This document shows, one piece after another, positions 54,497-63,173 of a stretch of DNA of 64,000 nucleotides (position 1 is its first letter; each line of letters starts with the position of its first letter). The DNA is from Synechococcus sp. JA-2-3B'a(2-13). Lineage in GTDB: Bacteria > Cyanobacteriota > Cyanobacteriia > Thermostichales > Thermostichaceae. Both the position numbers and the translations under genes were made by a program. The notes under the pieces were generated by a model that worked only from the letters and a program-made list of their open reading frames with translations, did no database searches and had not been told where the DNA came from. Location of the stretch: contig NC_007776.1 in assembly GCF_000013225.1 (NCBI RefSeq), positions 2,610,501 to 2,674,500 on the forward strand, written 5' to 3'.

Positions 54497-55237
54497 GTGG
54501 AAGCACAGCGTAAGGAACGGATTCTGGTGGTCGATGATGAGGCCAGCATTCGACGCATCTTGGAAACCCGTCTGTCCATGATTGGATACGACGTGGTCAC
54601 AGCTTCGGACGGCGAGGAGGCGCTGGAGGTTTTCCACAAGCAGGATCCCGACCTGGTGGTGCTGGATGTGATGATGCCGAAGCTGGATGGCTATGGGGTC
54701 TGCCAGGAGCTGCGCAAAGAATCGGACATCCCCATCATCATGCTGACGGCGCTGGGAGATGTAGCCGACCGTATCACAGGGCTGGAGCTGGGGGCAGACG
54801 ACTATGTGGTCAAGCCCTTTTCGCCCAAGGAGCTGGAAGCTCGCATTCGGTCGGTGTTGCGCCGGGTGGCGCGGTCGGCCCACGATGGGATCCCCAGTTC
54901 CGGGGTGATTCAAGTGGGGGACATCCGCATCGATACCAACAAGCGGCAGGTCTACAAACGGGACGAGCGCATTCGCCTGACGGGGATGGAGTTTAGTCTG
55001 CTGGAGCTGCTGGTCAGTCGGTCGGGGGAGCCTTTTTCCCGCTCCGAGATTTTGCAAGAGGTGTGGGGCTATACCCCGGAGCGCCATGTGGATACGCGGG
55101 TGGTGGATGTCCACATCTCGCGGCTGCGGGCCAAGCTGGAGGATGACCCCAGCAACCCAGAGCTGATCCTGACGGCCCGAGGCACCGGCTATCTGTTTCA
55201 GCGCATCGTTCAGGGGGAGGAACAGGCACGGTCTTGA
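54497..55237 (+). CDS. rpaB: OmpR-type response regulator RpaB (Ycf27)
   Basis: This 246-residue two-domain regulator has a receiver with ILVVDDEAS, phospho-Asp in DLVVLDVMMPKLDGYGV, Thr in MLTALGD and Lys in VVKPFSPKELEARI. The winged HTH runs RLTGMEFSLLELLVSRSGEPFSRSEILQEVWGYTPERHVDTRVVDVHISRLRAKLEDDPSNPELILTARGTGYLF. It matches RpaB/Ycf27 almost throughout. RpaB, phosphorylated by Hik33/NblS, controls high-light genes and photosystem balance and is essential in cyanobacteria. GTG start at 54497 with AGGAG upstream. Its 3' end overlaps the end of the convergent TPR gene by 28 bp. Confidence 0.97.
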   Translation: MEAQRKERILVVDDEASIRRILETRLSMIGYDVVTASDGEEALEVFHKQDPDLVVLDVMMPKLDGYGVCQELRKESDIPIIMLTALGDVADRITGLELGADDYVVKPFSPKELEARIRSVLRRVARSAHDGIPSSGVIQVGDIRIDTNKRQVYKRDERIRLTGMEFSLLELLVSRSGEPFSRSEILQEVWGYTPERHVDTRVVDVHISRLRAKLEDDPSNPELILTARGTGYLFQRIVQGEEQARS

Positions 55238-57087
55238 GAGGGGATCCCTCGCAACCTCTCTTCAAGAGCGGCCTGCACCCGCCTCAACACGCCAACCCAG
55301 TCTCCCGGTGTGTTTTGTCGAAACAAGCGCATCACCCCAGGGTACCAGGGGCTATCTTCTCGATGGAGCAGCCAGCGCCAATCGGCGGCAAAGGGGAGCA
55401 GCACCCATACCGGCTTGCCCATCGCCCCGGCCAAATGAGCAACGGCTGTATCAACGCTGATCACCAGATCCAACTGGGCAACGGCTGCGGCTGTATCGAC
55501 AAAACTGCGGAAACGGGATCCCAGCTCCACCACCTGGTACTGCTCCAATAAGGCTCCCACCGGGTGAGGACTCTGTCCGAGTGGCGCGGACAGATCTTCC
55601 CCCACCTGCAGGCTAACCCACTGGATGGAAGGCCCATGCAAGTGCTGGAGCAGCAGATCCAGAGGACAACTTTTCAGCCTTTGTACGCGGTTGAGCTCAG
55701 GATGGGCACGCCGACCGCTGGCCCACACCAGCCCCACCTTCATCCGCTCCTGGGAAAGCTCCGGCCAGTCTTCCCGCCAGGAGAGGCTCAAAGGGATCTG
55801 CGGCCCGCCGGCATGAACGGGATAGACAAGATAGGGGATGCGGGCCGGGATCGTCTCCAGGGTGGTACCCAACCGCTGTGGCAAGCTGAGCAAGGGCAGA
55901 TGGCAATCGAAAGAGGGCAAGGGATCCGTTTCCGAGATCACCTGCACCTGGGGAAGGGGGAAGCACCCTCTGAACAGCTCCACGAGGGATCCCTGGCAGC
56001 GAAGGCAGATTTGCGCTTGGGGATGGGCCTCGGCCAGCAGCGGCAAGTAGCGCACAAACTGAATCGTGTCCCCCAACCCTTGTTCGGCGTAGATCAGCAG
56101 GGTCTGATGGCTCAGGGGGGATCCCGTCCACAGAGGCGAAAGAAAGCGCGGGTAGGCCGCCTCTTGTCGCTGCAGCCGCCATTCGTATTCCCGCCACCCC
56201 TCCTCGTAGCGGCCCAGGGTCAGCAAAGCCGTGCCCAGGTTGTAGTGGATCTCCGGCCAGTGGGGGGCCAGTTGTAAGCTGCGCCGATAGGCTTCAATGG
56301 CCGCTTCCAACCGGTTTTGTTCCTGCAAGATGGTGCCCAAGTTGTTGTGGGGCTGGGCATCCCTCGGCAACAGCGAGATGGCCCGTTGCAGACAATCGGC
56401 GGCCTCCTCCAAGCGATCTTGCAGGTGCAGGCAATGGCCGAGGTTAACGAGAATTCGCCCCTCCTGGGGTGCGAGGGCAAGAGCTTGGCGAAACCAGCTT
56501 TCGGCTTCCCCAGCTTGGCCATCGAGCATCAGGGCATTCCCCAAAGCTGCCAAGGCATAGACCTGGGGAGGCTGGGCTGCTGCTGCCTGTTGCAACACCT
56601 CAATTGCCTGGGCCAATTTCCCCAGGGTGAGCCAACAACTGCCCAATCGGAAAAGCAATTGCCCATCACCGGGGGCAAAGGCCAGGCCCTGTTCGTAGGC
56701 TCGCGCCGCTTCCTCTGGGTTGCCAAGCTGCATCCAGGCATCGCCCAGATCCTGCCAGGCCGGCACCCAATCCCCCCGCAGGTGCAGAGCCAGTTGCAAG
56801 GGGGTCAAAGCTTGGCGGGGATCCCCCATCTGGAGATAAAGGGATCCCAGCAACGCCTGAGCAGCGAACAAACGCGGCTGGGTGCGGGTAAGCTGCCGGC
56901 AGAGGTGCAGAGCAGTCTTCAGATCCCCCGCCTGTCGGTAGCGTTGAACCAACGCCAGAGCCGCCTGCGAAGAGGATGGGATCTCGGATCCCCGCTCTGG
57001 ATTCTGTGACTTAGCCGCTTGCCGATTGTCTTTCCCTCGCCCAAAGCCCCGTGGCACGTCTTTGCCTGATACATTTACGCTGAACAC
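55210..57087 (-). CDS. TPR protein with GT9-like glycosyltransferase domain
   Basis: The protein is 625 residues. From about residue 40 to 300 it has seven to eight tetratricopeptide repeats (AWQDLGDAWMQLGNPEEAARAYEQGLAFAPGD and so on) that bind a partner protein. The last 300 residues look like a GT-B glycosyltransferase of the ADP-heptose (GT9) type: LLIYAEQGLGDTIQFVRYLPLLAEAHP, then RMKVGLVWASG, and the C-terminal VDTAAAVAQLDLVISVDTAVAHLAGAMGKPVWVLLPFAADWRWLL. The donor sugar is unknown. Translation seems to start at GTG 57087; later starts are possible, since the first 35 residues are weakly conserved in look. Confidence 0.88.
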   Translation of the reverse strand: MFSVNVSGKDVPRGFGRGKDNRQAAKSQNPERGSEIPSSSQAALALVQRYRQAGDLKTALHLCRQLTRTQPRLFAAQALLGSLYLQMGDPRQALTPLQLALHLRGDWVPAWQDLGDAWMQLGNPEEAARAYEQGLAFAPGDGQLLFRLGSCWLTLGKLAQAIEVLQQAAAAQPPQVYALAALGNALMLDGQAGEAESWFRQALALAPQEGRILVNLGHCLHLQDRLEEAADCLQRAISLLPRDAQPHNNLGTILQEQNRLEAAIEAYRRSLQLAPHWPEIHYNLGTALLTLGRYEEGWREYEWRLQRQEAAYPRFLSPLWTGSPLSHQTLLIYAEQGLGDTIQFVRYLPLLAEAHPQAQICLRCQGSLVELFRGCFPLPQVQVISETDPLPSFDCHLPLLSLPQRLGTTLETIPARIPYLVYPVHAGGPQIPLSLSWREDWPELSQERMKVGLVWASGRRAHPELNRVQRLKSCPLDLLLQHLHGPSIQWVSLQVGEDLSAPLGQSPHPVGALLEQYQVVELGSRFRSFVDTAAAVAQLDLVISVDTAVAHLAGAMGKPVWVLLPFAADWRWLLHREDSPWYPGVMRLFRQNTPGDWVGVLRRVQAALEERLRGIPSQDRACSSP

Positions 57088-57485
57088 TGCTGAACATCAC
57101 TGTTCAACTATGCAGCGATAGCATTCTGTTTGTTTCCAAACAGAGTGGCGGTATCCCGCAAAGCTTTGAGTAGAATACCCAAAGCGCAGTTTCCGTGTCG
57201 TCTTACTACCAATTTTCTGCTTTGCTTTGGCTACCATGTTGGCAGACTCGAAAGTAAACAGAAAGATCAACTGGTAGTAATCCGTACTGAACATATTATA
57301 CATTATTTTCAGTATAGTTGAGCTTATTATTGACTAGAGTCATGCTCTTTTTTGCCTCTTTTGAGATCCTTTTCACTTCTTAGCGCCCTCCCCCCAGTGT
57401 CCAAATGACAGCAGTGGGACAGGATCCCTACCCAGGCTAACAAAAGGTTCCCACTGCCCCGGTTTTCACGGGCCATCCTTGGGGC
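57088..57485. other. AT-rich island with nested inverted repeats
   Basis: No credible gene. TTACTACCA at 57203-57211 pairs with TGGTAGTAA at 57272-57280, and inside them TTTCTG (57214) pairs with CAGAAA (57259), enclosing 78 bp in all. A second perfect hairpin CTGTTTG/CAAACAG (loop 4) is at 57126-57143. Composition is far more AT-rich than the surroundings, and GGATCC appears only near the edge (57422). Could be a relic mini-element or a structured RNA. Confidence 0.45.
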
Positions 57486-57686
57486 TCAGTTGCGGCGAAA
57501 CAGGCTGTCCAAGTAGATGCGCGCCGCCCGCCGGTCGCTCTCCCCGCTTTGGAGCAGGAATAACGAGAGCGCTGCCGTCACCACCCGATCCTGATCCCAG
57601 TCGGGATGGCGGGAGAGGTAGTTTTGGAGGGTGTCATGCAGCTCCTCGGGAATTTCACTCAAAATGCTAACGCTGTGAGAACTCAT
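57486..57686 (-). CDS. DUF2811 small protein
   Basis: This 66-residue soluble protein reads MSSHSVSILSEIPEELHDTLQ then NYLSRHPDWDQDRVVTAALSLFLLQ and ARIYLDSLFRRN. It is a cyanobacteria-restricted family with helix-rich structure that looks like a small ribbon-helix-helix or adaptor fold. Function is unknown. The ATG at 57686 is chosen because the family starts there; an in-frame start five codons upstream exists. An overlapping-strand hydrophobic frame farther upstream (57708-57899) is not convincing. Confidence 0.8.
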   Translation of the reverse strand: MSSHSVSILSEIPEELHDTLQNYLSRHPDWDQDRVVTAALSLFLLQSGESDRRAARIYLDSLFRRN

Positions 57687-58149
57687 AGTCCAACCACTCA
57701 CTCGGGGTCAAGAGGGGAGAAAACGGCATCCCGCAAAACCTGCGGCCACAGCCAGAACTTGGGCAGCTCGAACAGAGCGAACCCGCAACATCAAAACCCA
57801 ACCTAGATAGGCCAAGAGCCTCAGCAGGCTCGCAAGCAGAAAAGCAAGCAATATAGGTTCATAGCTTGCCCCTATCCCAGCGGATGGGAGGGAGGGCATT
57901 CACAACTGTTCCTAAGCCTGTCGTGGGCCGTAGAACAGATGAAGTCTTTTCTTTCTAAGGAGAGCGCTCGGGAAAATCTCCACACCACTCGCCCTCAGGT
58001 GGGGCTATTCTGCCCTCTGCCCTATGGGGGATGTCAATCCCAAGCCAGGGATCCAACAGGACAAAAGCTCTCCATTGGCCTTGATGGGATCGGAAAAAAC
58101 GGCGCGATCCCGTTACGTTTCTCAGGGTGTAATTGCCTGAACCTTACCG

Positions 58150-58300
58150 ACCTCAACTTTTCCACAGAAACCCCCGATGCCGCCCCCTGAGGGAAAGGCC
58201 CTGTGGAAAACAGCCCACCCGCCTGTGGAAAGTCTGGGGAAAACCTGTGGATTTTTGGGAAATCTGAATTTGTCCAAAAATTTTTGTGTTTGTATAGAGC
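58150..58300. other. DnaA-box cluster, candidate replication origin
   Basis: TTTTCCACA at 58158-58166 and its complement TGTGGAAAA at 58202-58210 are exact copies of the DnaA box I recall for cyanobacteria. TGTGGAAAG at 58224-58232 has one mismatch, and TGTGGATTT at 58246-58254 resembles the general box. All four lie within 100 bp. Directly beside them is an AT-rich stretch (58255-58300) suitable for unwinding. The cluster sits in a 619-bp gene-free gap (57687-58305). dnaA and dnaN are not in the window, which is common for cyanobacterial origins. Confidence 0.55.
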
Positions 58301-58305
58301 ATTTC

Positions 58306-58980
58306 TCAGGGCCACTCGACTCGGTAGCGCAAAAACAGCTCCTTGGAACCGCGGCGGCATTCCAGCAGCTCCAACTGGGGCAGGGATCCCTGCACTTGCC
58401 AACCCTCAATGCTGGCAGGCGCATCGGCATATCCACTCAGCAGCACCGGAGCGAGGGTAACCCACAGCTCATCCAAGGCCCCTGCCTGGAGAAATGCCCC
58501 CAAAAGCCGCCCCCCGCCCAACAACCCCACCCGTTCAATGCCCAAGCTGCGCAGGCGCGCCAGCCGTGCCGGCAGATCCCAATCGGCAGCCACCCAGATA
58601 TCCTCAAAGCCGGTTCGGTTCTGCCAAATTTGGGATCCCTTGGGAGTTGTCCACAGCCAACGGGTGAGGGGCTGGCGAAAAAACGGCAAATCCTCAGGAA
58701 TATCCCCGCTGTCGGAACAGATGATCGTCAGGGGCTGGGGAGAGAGGCCCTGAGCGGTTCTGCGTTGGATCAACTCGGGATCCCGAATACGCAGACTGGT
58801 GCCGTAGGCCCGCAGAGTGGCGGCCCCCATGATCAAAGCCTGTTGCTGGGCAGCTTGGGTTTCCAAGTGCCGATAGTCCTCAGGGCTGCTGAAGGAGGGC
58901 CTCTGCGCTCGATGGGCTGCGATCTTTCCATCCAAGCTCTGGGCAAAGATAGCTACCAAATGGGGACGATTCAAAGACAA
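58306..58980 (-). CDS. RibD C-terminal domain reductase-like protein
   Basis: This 224-residue protein has the dihydrofolate-reductase-like fold of the RibD C-terminal (pyrimidine reductase) family. Marks: LVAIFAQSLDGKIAAHRAQRPSF and LIMGAATLRAYGTSLRI for NADPH binding, IWVAADWDLPARLARLRSLGIERVGLLGGGRLLGAFLQAGALDELWVTLAPVLLSG. The deaminase domain of true RibD is absent, so this is a stand-alone reductase whose substrate may be in riboflavin synthesis or another pterin-like compound. Start is TTG at 58980. Its 3' end borders the DnaA-box cluster. Confidence 0.87.
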   Translation of the reverse strand: MSLNRPHLVAIFAQSLDGKIAAHRAQRPSFSSPEDYRHLETQAAQQQALIMGAATLRAYGTSLRIRDPELIQRRTAQGLSPQPLTIICSDSGDIPEDLPFFRQPLTRWLWTTPKGSQIWQNRTGFEDIWVAADWDLPARLARLRSLGIERVGLLGGGRLLGAFLQAGALDELWVTLAPVLLSGYADAPASIEGWQVQGSLPQLELLECRRGSKELFLRYRVEWP

Positions 58981-59080
58981 GATTGCTGAGAAAGGGTGGG
59001 CAAACCCTACAAATTGACCAGAATAGAGTCAGGCATCGCCGGGGGAACCGTGGCACCGGTCACCAGAGCGCCCACGCGGA

Positions 59081-59482
59081 ATGGATATGCTAGGGACATT
59101 TCAATCCTCCACCATCCGGGTTGAAGTCGAGGCCAGTGCATCGACGATGCAGCGCTGTCTGACAGAAGTGGGGTTGCTGCAGCAGTGGATCTGGCCCCAG
59201 CAACTGCAGGGATCCCTTCCCGAAAGGCTGGAGCTGGGCAGCACCTTTGCCGCCCAATGGGGCCCCCTCTCGATCATGCACCAGGTGGAAACCCTGCTGC
59301 CGGAACGGCTGCGCCTGCTGATGTGGGGAGGAGCCGATGGCTACTGTGACTGGCTGTGGGGGAACGGCTGGGTGCAGTTGCGGGTAGAGGCCGTCTCTCT
59401 CCTGCCCTTGGGCTTGGGACAATTGCTGATGCTGCGGCGGCTGCAACAGTTTGCCCAAAGCCAAGAACAGCGCCCCTCTTAG
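59081..59482 (+). CDS. Small SRPBCC-like conserved protein
   Basis: This 133-residue soluble protein begins MDMLGTFQSSTIRVEVEASAS and continues with TMQRCLTEVGLLQQWIWPQQL, LGSTFAAQWGPLSIMHQVETL, ERLRLLMWGGADGYCDWLWGNGWVQLRVEAVSL. The alternation of strands, a tryptophan-rich core and a final helix suggest an SRPBCC/START-like lipid-binding fold, as in many cyanobacterial hypotheticals. No catalytic motif. The ATG at 59081 stands in good context. Single gene between divergent neighbours. Confidence 0.7.
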   Translation: MDMLGTFQSSTIRVEVEASASTMQRCLTEVGLLQQWIWPQQLQGSLPERLELGSTFAAQWGPLSIMHQVETLLPERLRLLMWGGADGYCDWLWGNGWVQLRVEAVSLLPLGLGQLLMLRRLQQFAQSQEQRPS

Positions 59483-59622
59483 GACTTAAAAAGCGACCTT
59501 CCGGCAAAATCCGTGGATCCTCGGCTTGACAAAATGCGTTTCGGTTGCGGCATGCTACTTCTCTAAGGATTTTCCACTACGATAGTTGTAGCAGAGCTTA
59601 CTCTTCCCGTCCGAGAGGCCCA

Positions 59623-61464
59623 ATGAATCCGCCGACCAGCCCCACCCCAACCGCCATCGAGCAGGAAAAGTTTGAGATCCGCTTGGGAGAAGCCCTCAAT
59701 CGAGCAGGACTGCTCACCCCCGCCCAACTGGCTCAGGCCATGTGGGAAAAGGCCGACAACCCCTTGATGTTGGGGGAGCTGTGTATGCAGCACAGCTGGA
59801 TTGCCCCCCAAGATCTCTATCCGTTGATCCCGGTCGAACTGGTGCGTATCGGCGAGATCTTGATGCTGCATGGGTATCTGGAGCTGGAGCACATCCATCA
59901 GGCTCTGATTCAGCAGCGGCAGCACCCGGAGCGCAAGCTGGGGGAGATCTTGGTGCAGCAGGGCTGGGTGCAACCCCACTGGTTGGAATGGGCCTTGGAC
60001 AAGCAACAGCGGCTGCGGCGCCAGAAAGGAGCTGCCAACAGTTGGGAAGTGATGGTGGAGCAGTGGTCCACCATTCCCGATCAGCCCCCTCTTTATGTCT
60101 CCCCTCTACAGGTAGCCCAAGAGACCTACAGAGTTACCCAGCAATACAAAGCCCAGCTGGAGCGCTACCAAGAGCAAATTGCCATCTTAGAAGCGCAACT
60201 GGAGCAGCAGCGGCAGCAGCAACAGCTCCTGGTCGAACAATCGCTGCAGCAGGTTGCCGACCATCAAGCCCGCCAGCAGGAACAGCAGCAGCGCATTGCC
60301 CAATTGGAAGCCCAAATTCAACAGGAGACAGAACAACAAAAGGCTGCCCAACAGCGCATTCGGGAACTGGAGGAGCAACTCCAAGCCCAGCAAACTCAGG
60401 GATCCGCGCAACTGCAAGCCGCCCAAGCAGAGCTGGAGACCCTGCGGCGCCGCTGCCACGAGCTGACAGAATGGCAATCTCAAGCCAAACACAAGCTGCA
60501 AGAGCTGGGATCCCAACTGCAGGAGCAGCAGAAGATACAGCAGGATCAGGCACAGCAGCTCCAAGAGCAGGCCCACCTGCGTCATACTCTGCAGCAAATG
60601 GAAGCCCAAGTGGCTGCCCTGAACCAGTCGCTGCAGGAGCACCAACACCAACTCCAACTGGCCCAGTCCACGAAACAGCGCTTAACTGCCGACCTGGCCC
60701 ACGTTCGCCAAGAAGCTGCCGAGGCCACCCACCGCCTGCAAGTGCAGCTCCAAGAAACCCAAGCCCAACTGCGAGAAACTCAAGATCGCTTGCAGCAAGC
60801 CCAAGCCCAAGTGAGCCAGCTCCAGGCCCAACTGCAGGCGGCCCAAGCGGAAAACCGTGCTCTAGCCGCAGCGGTAGCCGAAGCCCGACGAACTTCCCCA
60901 CCTGCAGCCGCACCGACCCCAGCTTCGGAGAAAGCCCGGCCAGAGGCAGAGGATCTCAAGGCCCTGACCGTAGCCGACTGGGCAGCGGAGCTGAGTGCCC
61001 CAGAAAGCGAATTGCCCCCGCAGCAGTATTTGGGGGAAGAGGACTTGGAAGCTCTACAGCGGGCTACCCCCTGGGTACAGCGGGTATTGACCCAATTGCG
61101 GGCGGCTGGCCTAATCGACAATGCCGGCATCGAAACCGTCATTCACGCTTGGGAAAAGGAAGGGGGCACCTTCACGGATGTGCTAGCCCACCACAGCGGC
61201 CTCAAGCCGGAGACCGTCAAATTTTTCAGCGAAGGGGGCTACTCTGTTCAACTGGCGGGGGGACGCCACGTGGCCGATTACCTCAAGGCTTCTGGGTTGG
61301 TCAGCGCCGCCCAAATCGAACAGATCCAGAAGCACCTGCCGCCAGGGGGATCCCTGTGTCAGGCCCTTGCCCAAGCCGGGATTCTACGCCGGGCCACTGC
61401 CCTGTATTTCGAGCGCCACTTCGGCGGGCAAAAGCCCCGCCGCCCGCTGCGGGAAGAGCTTTAG
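59623..61464 (+). CDS. MshEN-like / long coiled-coil protein
   Basis: The protein has 613 residues. The first 125 have repeated motifs LGEALNRAGLLTPAQLAQAM and IGEILMLHGYLELEHIHQALIQQ, then LGEILVQQGWVQPHWLEWALDKQQ. These resemble the MshEN/GSPII_E N-terminal fold that binds cyclic-di-GMP in type II secretion and pilus ATPases. Residues about 180-450 are a Gln/Glu-rich coiled coil without skips. After a Pro/Ala linker, residues 480-610 form a small helical domain (VQRVLTQLRAAGLIDNAGIETVIHAWEKEGGT) that again resembles MshEN. There is no ATPase. A scaffold for pili, polarity or c-di-GMP signalling is a reasonable inference. The ATG at 59623 follows AGAGG. Confidence 0.8.
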   Translation: MNPPTSPTPTAIEQEKFEIRLGEALNRAGLLTPAQLAQAMWEKADNPLMLGELCMQHSWIAPQDLYPLIPVELVRIGEILMLHGYLELEHIHQALIQQRQHPERKLGEILVQQGWVQPHWLEWALDKQQRLRRQKGAANSWEVMVEQWSTIPDQPPLYVSPLQVAQETYRVTQQYKAQLERYQEQIAILEAQLEQQRQQQQLLVEQSLQQVADHQARQQEQQQRIAQLEAQIQQETEQQKAAQQRIRELEEQLQAQQTQGSAQLQAAQAELETLRRRCHELTEWQSQAKHKLQELGSQLQEQQKIQQDQAQQLQEQAHLRHTLQQMEAQVAALNQSLQEHQHQLQLAQSTKQRLTADLAHVRQEAAEATHRLQVQLQETQAQLRETQDRLQQAQAQVSQLQAQLQAAQAENRALAAAVAEARRTSPPAAAPTPASEKARPEAEDLKALTVADWAAELSAPESELPPQQYLGEEDLEALQRATPWVQRVLTQLRAAGLIDNAGIETVIHAWEKEGGTFTDVLAHHSGLKPETVKFFSEGGYSVQLAGGRHVADYLKASGLVSAAQIEQIQKHLPPGGSLCQALAQAGILRRATALYFERHFGGQKPRRPLREEL

Positions 61465-61641
61465 AGGAACCATGCTCTATCGCTGACGCCAACGACCGAC
61501 AAGGGATCCGAATACAGACACAAGCTGCCAACAAGATGCCAATTAGACTAGAAACTAGATAGAGATAGATCATCAGAAGCGACCGGTTTCTCACCCCTGA
61601 GAGACCCAAGTTACTCGGTAGTTGTGTCGATCTCTTCTGCT

Positions 61642-61947
61642 ATGACTACGGAAGCTCCAACTCGACCTGCTCAGCAGTTCTCGCCCTCGAGAACCCAGGT
61701 TCGCCAGCCCTACCCCCACTTCAAGGTGATCGTCTTGGATGACGATTTCAATACCTTTCAGCACGTTACGGAATGTCTGCTGAAATACATCCCCGGCATG
61801 ACTTTGCCCCTAGCGCGGCAACTGACCGTGCAGGTGGATGCCGAAGGGCAAGCAGTTGTTTGGGTCGGCCCTCAAGAACAGGCGGAGCTCTACCATCAGC
61901 AATTGCTGCGGGAGGGGTTGACCATGGCCCCCTTGGAGCCGGCCTGA
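61642..61947 (+). CDS. clpS: Clp protease adaptor ClpS
   Basis: This 101-residue N-degron adaptor brings substrates to ClpC/ClpA. The unstructured N-terminus is followed by HFKVIVLDDDFNTFQHVTECLLKYIPGMT (the D-D-FNT motif binds the destabilising residue) and AELYHQQLLREGLTMAPLEP. The shorter form without a strong second-helix His motif fits the cyanobacterial ClpS2 type, but this is a weak call. The ATG at 61642 is preferred over GTG at 61624. Its last 52 bp overlap the 3' end of the convergent cobT-like gene. Confidence 0.92.
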   Translation: MTTEAPTRPAQQFSPSRTQVRQPYPHFKVIVLDDDFNTFQHVTECLLKYIPGMTLPLARQLTVQVDAEGQAVVWVGPQEQAELYHQQLLREGLTMAPLEPA

Positions 61948-63023
61948 AGCACCAGGCGTTCGTAGCTGCGCTCAACTGCTGCCAACAGCTCCGCTTGGCC
62001 CCAACCGGCGTAAAGGCTGCTGGCAATGGCCAGCCCACCCGCCCCCACCCCTTCCTTGACATAGCCCCGCTCGTAAGCCTGTAGAGGCAGATAGCGGCTA
62101 TTGGCAAAGCTCAGTTGGGTGGCCAAAAGGGGAGCAACCCCCAACAACTCTGCCAAGGCCACCGTATTGCCCGAGGGATCCTCTGCCACCCAGCGGGTGG
62201 TTCCCACCACCACGTTCTCTGGGGGCCAAGGGATCCCCTGCTCTTCCCCCCAGCGCTGCATCAAGGCCAGCACCGCCAACATTTGGGTTCCCCCCGCCAG
62301 CAGCACCGCTCCCCGCTGCGCTGCGCCCATCGCCAACCCGGCCACAAAGGGCTGCATGGGATCCCCCACTGCCGCCACCACCTCAGCAGCAGAAGCTCCC
62401 CTTGGCAGACGGGCCAATCCCTGCCGGGCCAAGGCCAGCTTTTGGGCGTGGTTGCAGACCGGGTGGCTGCTGTTTACCATGCCCTCTGCTGCCCACCCCA
62501 GTCCCAACAACACCGCCAGCGCCGTGGTGGTGCCCCCTGCCACACACTCCCCAATCACACAGTAGCCTTGCTCCAGCCGGGATCCGCGGTCGTACCCTTC
62601 TTGCCAAAGGGATCCCACCTGCTCCAAAGACAGAGCCTGTCCTGTGCTCAAGCAGCGGGCCACTCCCCCAGAGCTCACCATTTCTGCCCCCGGCAAAGGT
62701 TCCGGCAAGCCACAATCGAACACTCGGCACGGGATCCCCAACTCCCTCAGGATGGCGCAGCTGATCACCACTGGGGAAGGATAGCCATCCGGAGAGGTGG
62801 GCAAGCGGTGAGAATGGCCCGCCAGCAACACTTCCCCATCGGCAAGAGCTGTGTAGCGACGCAAGGAGGGGGTAGCGCCGGCAGCCGAAATGCCCGGAAC
62901 AAGAGCCGTTTCGGTAAACCCCAAGCAGGCCAGAAACAGAGGTCGGGATCCCTGCACCCGTTCGCACCACCGCCGGGCCACAGCCGGCTGAGTGTAAGCC
63001 TTAACGCAAGGAAACGGAAGCAT
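61896..63023 (-). CDS. cobT: CobT-like nicotinate mononucleotide-dependent phosphoribosyltransferase
   Basis: This protein of about 375 residues belongs to the UPF0284/CobT-like family found in cyanobacteria and archaea. It is thought to activate the lower ligand base for cobamide synthesis. Features: FLACLGFTETALVPGISAAGATPSLRRYTALADGEVL, then SRLEQGYCVIGECVAGGTTTALAVLLGLG, and VLLAGGTQMLAVLALM. The ATG at 63023 gives the family start MLPFPCVKAYTQ; the reading frame is open far upstream without resemblance. The C-terminus (SKGAMVNPSRSNC) overlaps clpS on the other strand. It is divergent from DUF1825. No cobalamin riboswitch was seen in the gap. Confidence 0.9.
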   Translation of the reverse strand: MLPFPCVKAYTQPAVARRWCERVQGSRPLFLACLGFTETALVPGISAAGATPSLRRYTALADGEVLLAGHSHRLPTSPDGYPSPVVISCAILRELGIPCRVFDCGLPEPLPGAEMVSSGGVARCLSTGQALSLEQVGSLWQEGYDRGSRLEQGYCVIGECVAGGTTTALAVLLGLGWAAEGMVNSSHPVCNHAQKLALARQGLARLPRGASAAEVVAAVGDPMQPFVAGLAMGAAQRGAVLLAGGTQMLAVLALMQRWGEEQGIPWPPENVVVGTTRWVAEDPSGNTVALAELLGVAPLLATQLSFANSRYLPLQAYERGYVKEGVGAGGLAIASSLYAGWGQAELLAAVERSYERLVLQAGSKGAMVNPSRSNC

Positions 63024-63096
63024 ACCGGACACCGAGGCAAACAAGCCAGAGTCTATCCTGAGCCAGAAGGGCGGGATCCCGTACTCGCAGGAGGGG

Positions 63097-63115
63097 TTGC
63101 CTCCTGCTGAGGCAA
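63097..63115. repeat. Perfect 7-bp hairpin in the cobT/DUF1825 gap
   Basis: TTGCCTC and GAGGCAA flank a 5-base loop CTGCT between the divergent genes. It might be an operator or a leader hairpin for either gene; no further motif. Confidence 0.4.
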
Positions 63116-63173
63116 TCGGATTCGGATAGGATGGGTATACCCAATGCAGTTTATTCAGGGCAAACGGAAGGCC

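Noticed and set aside
57097-57303. 68-residue minus-strand frame in the AT-rich island
   Set aside because: Codes across the inverted repeats, no ribosome site; more likely non-coding.
57708-57899. 63-residue hydrophobic minus-strand frame
   Set aside because: Leu/Ala-rich by base composition, no start signal, no neighbour support.
59742-61562. 606-residue plus-strand frame overlapping the MshEN/coiled-coil gene
   Set aside because: Ala/Gly/Pro/Ser-rich shadow of the repetitive coiled-coil coding sequence in another frame.
61642-61947. Gene-end overlap of clpS taken as a frameshift
   Set aside because: Both reading frames are continuous and end at normal family positions; it is a true convergent overlap.
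63024-63173. Cobalamin riboswitch upstream of the cobT-like gene
   Set aside because: Only a 7-bp hairpin is present; the conserved B12-box sequence is not seen.
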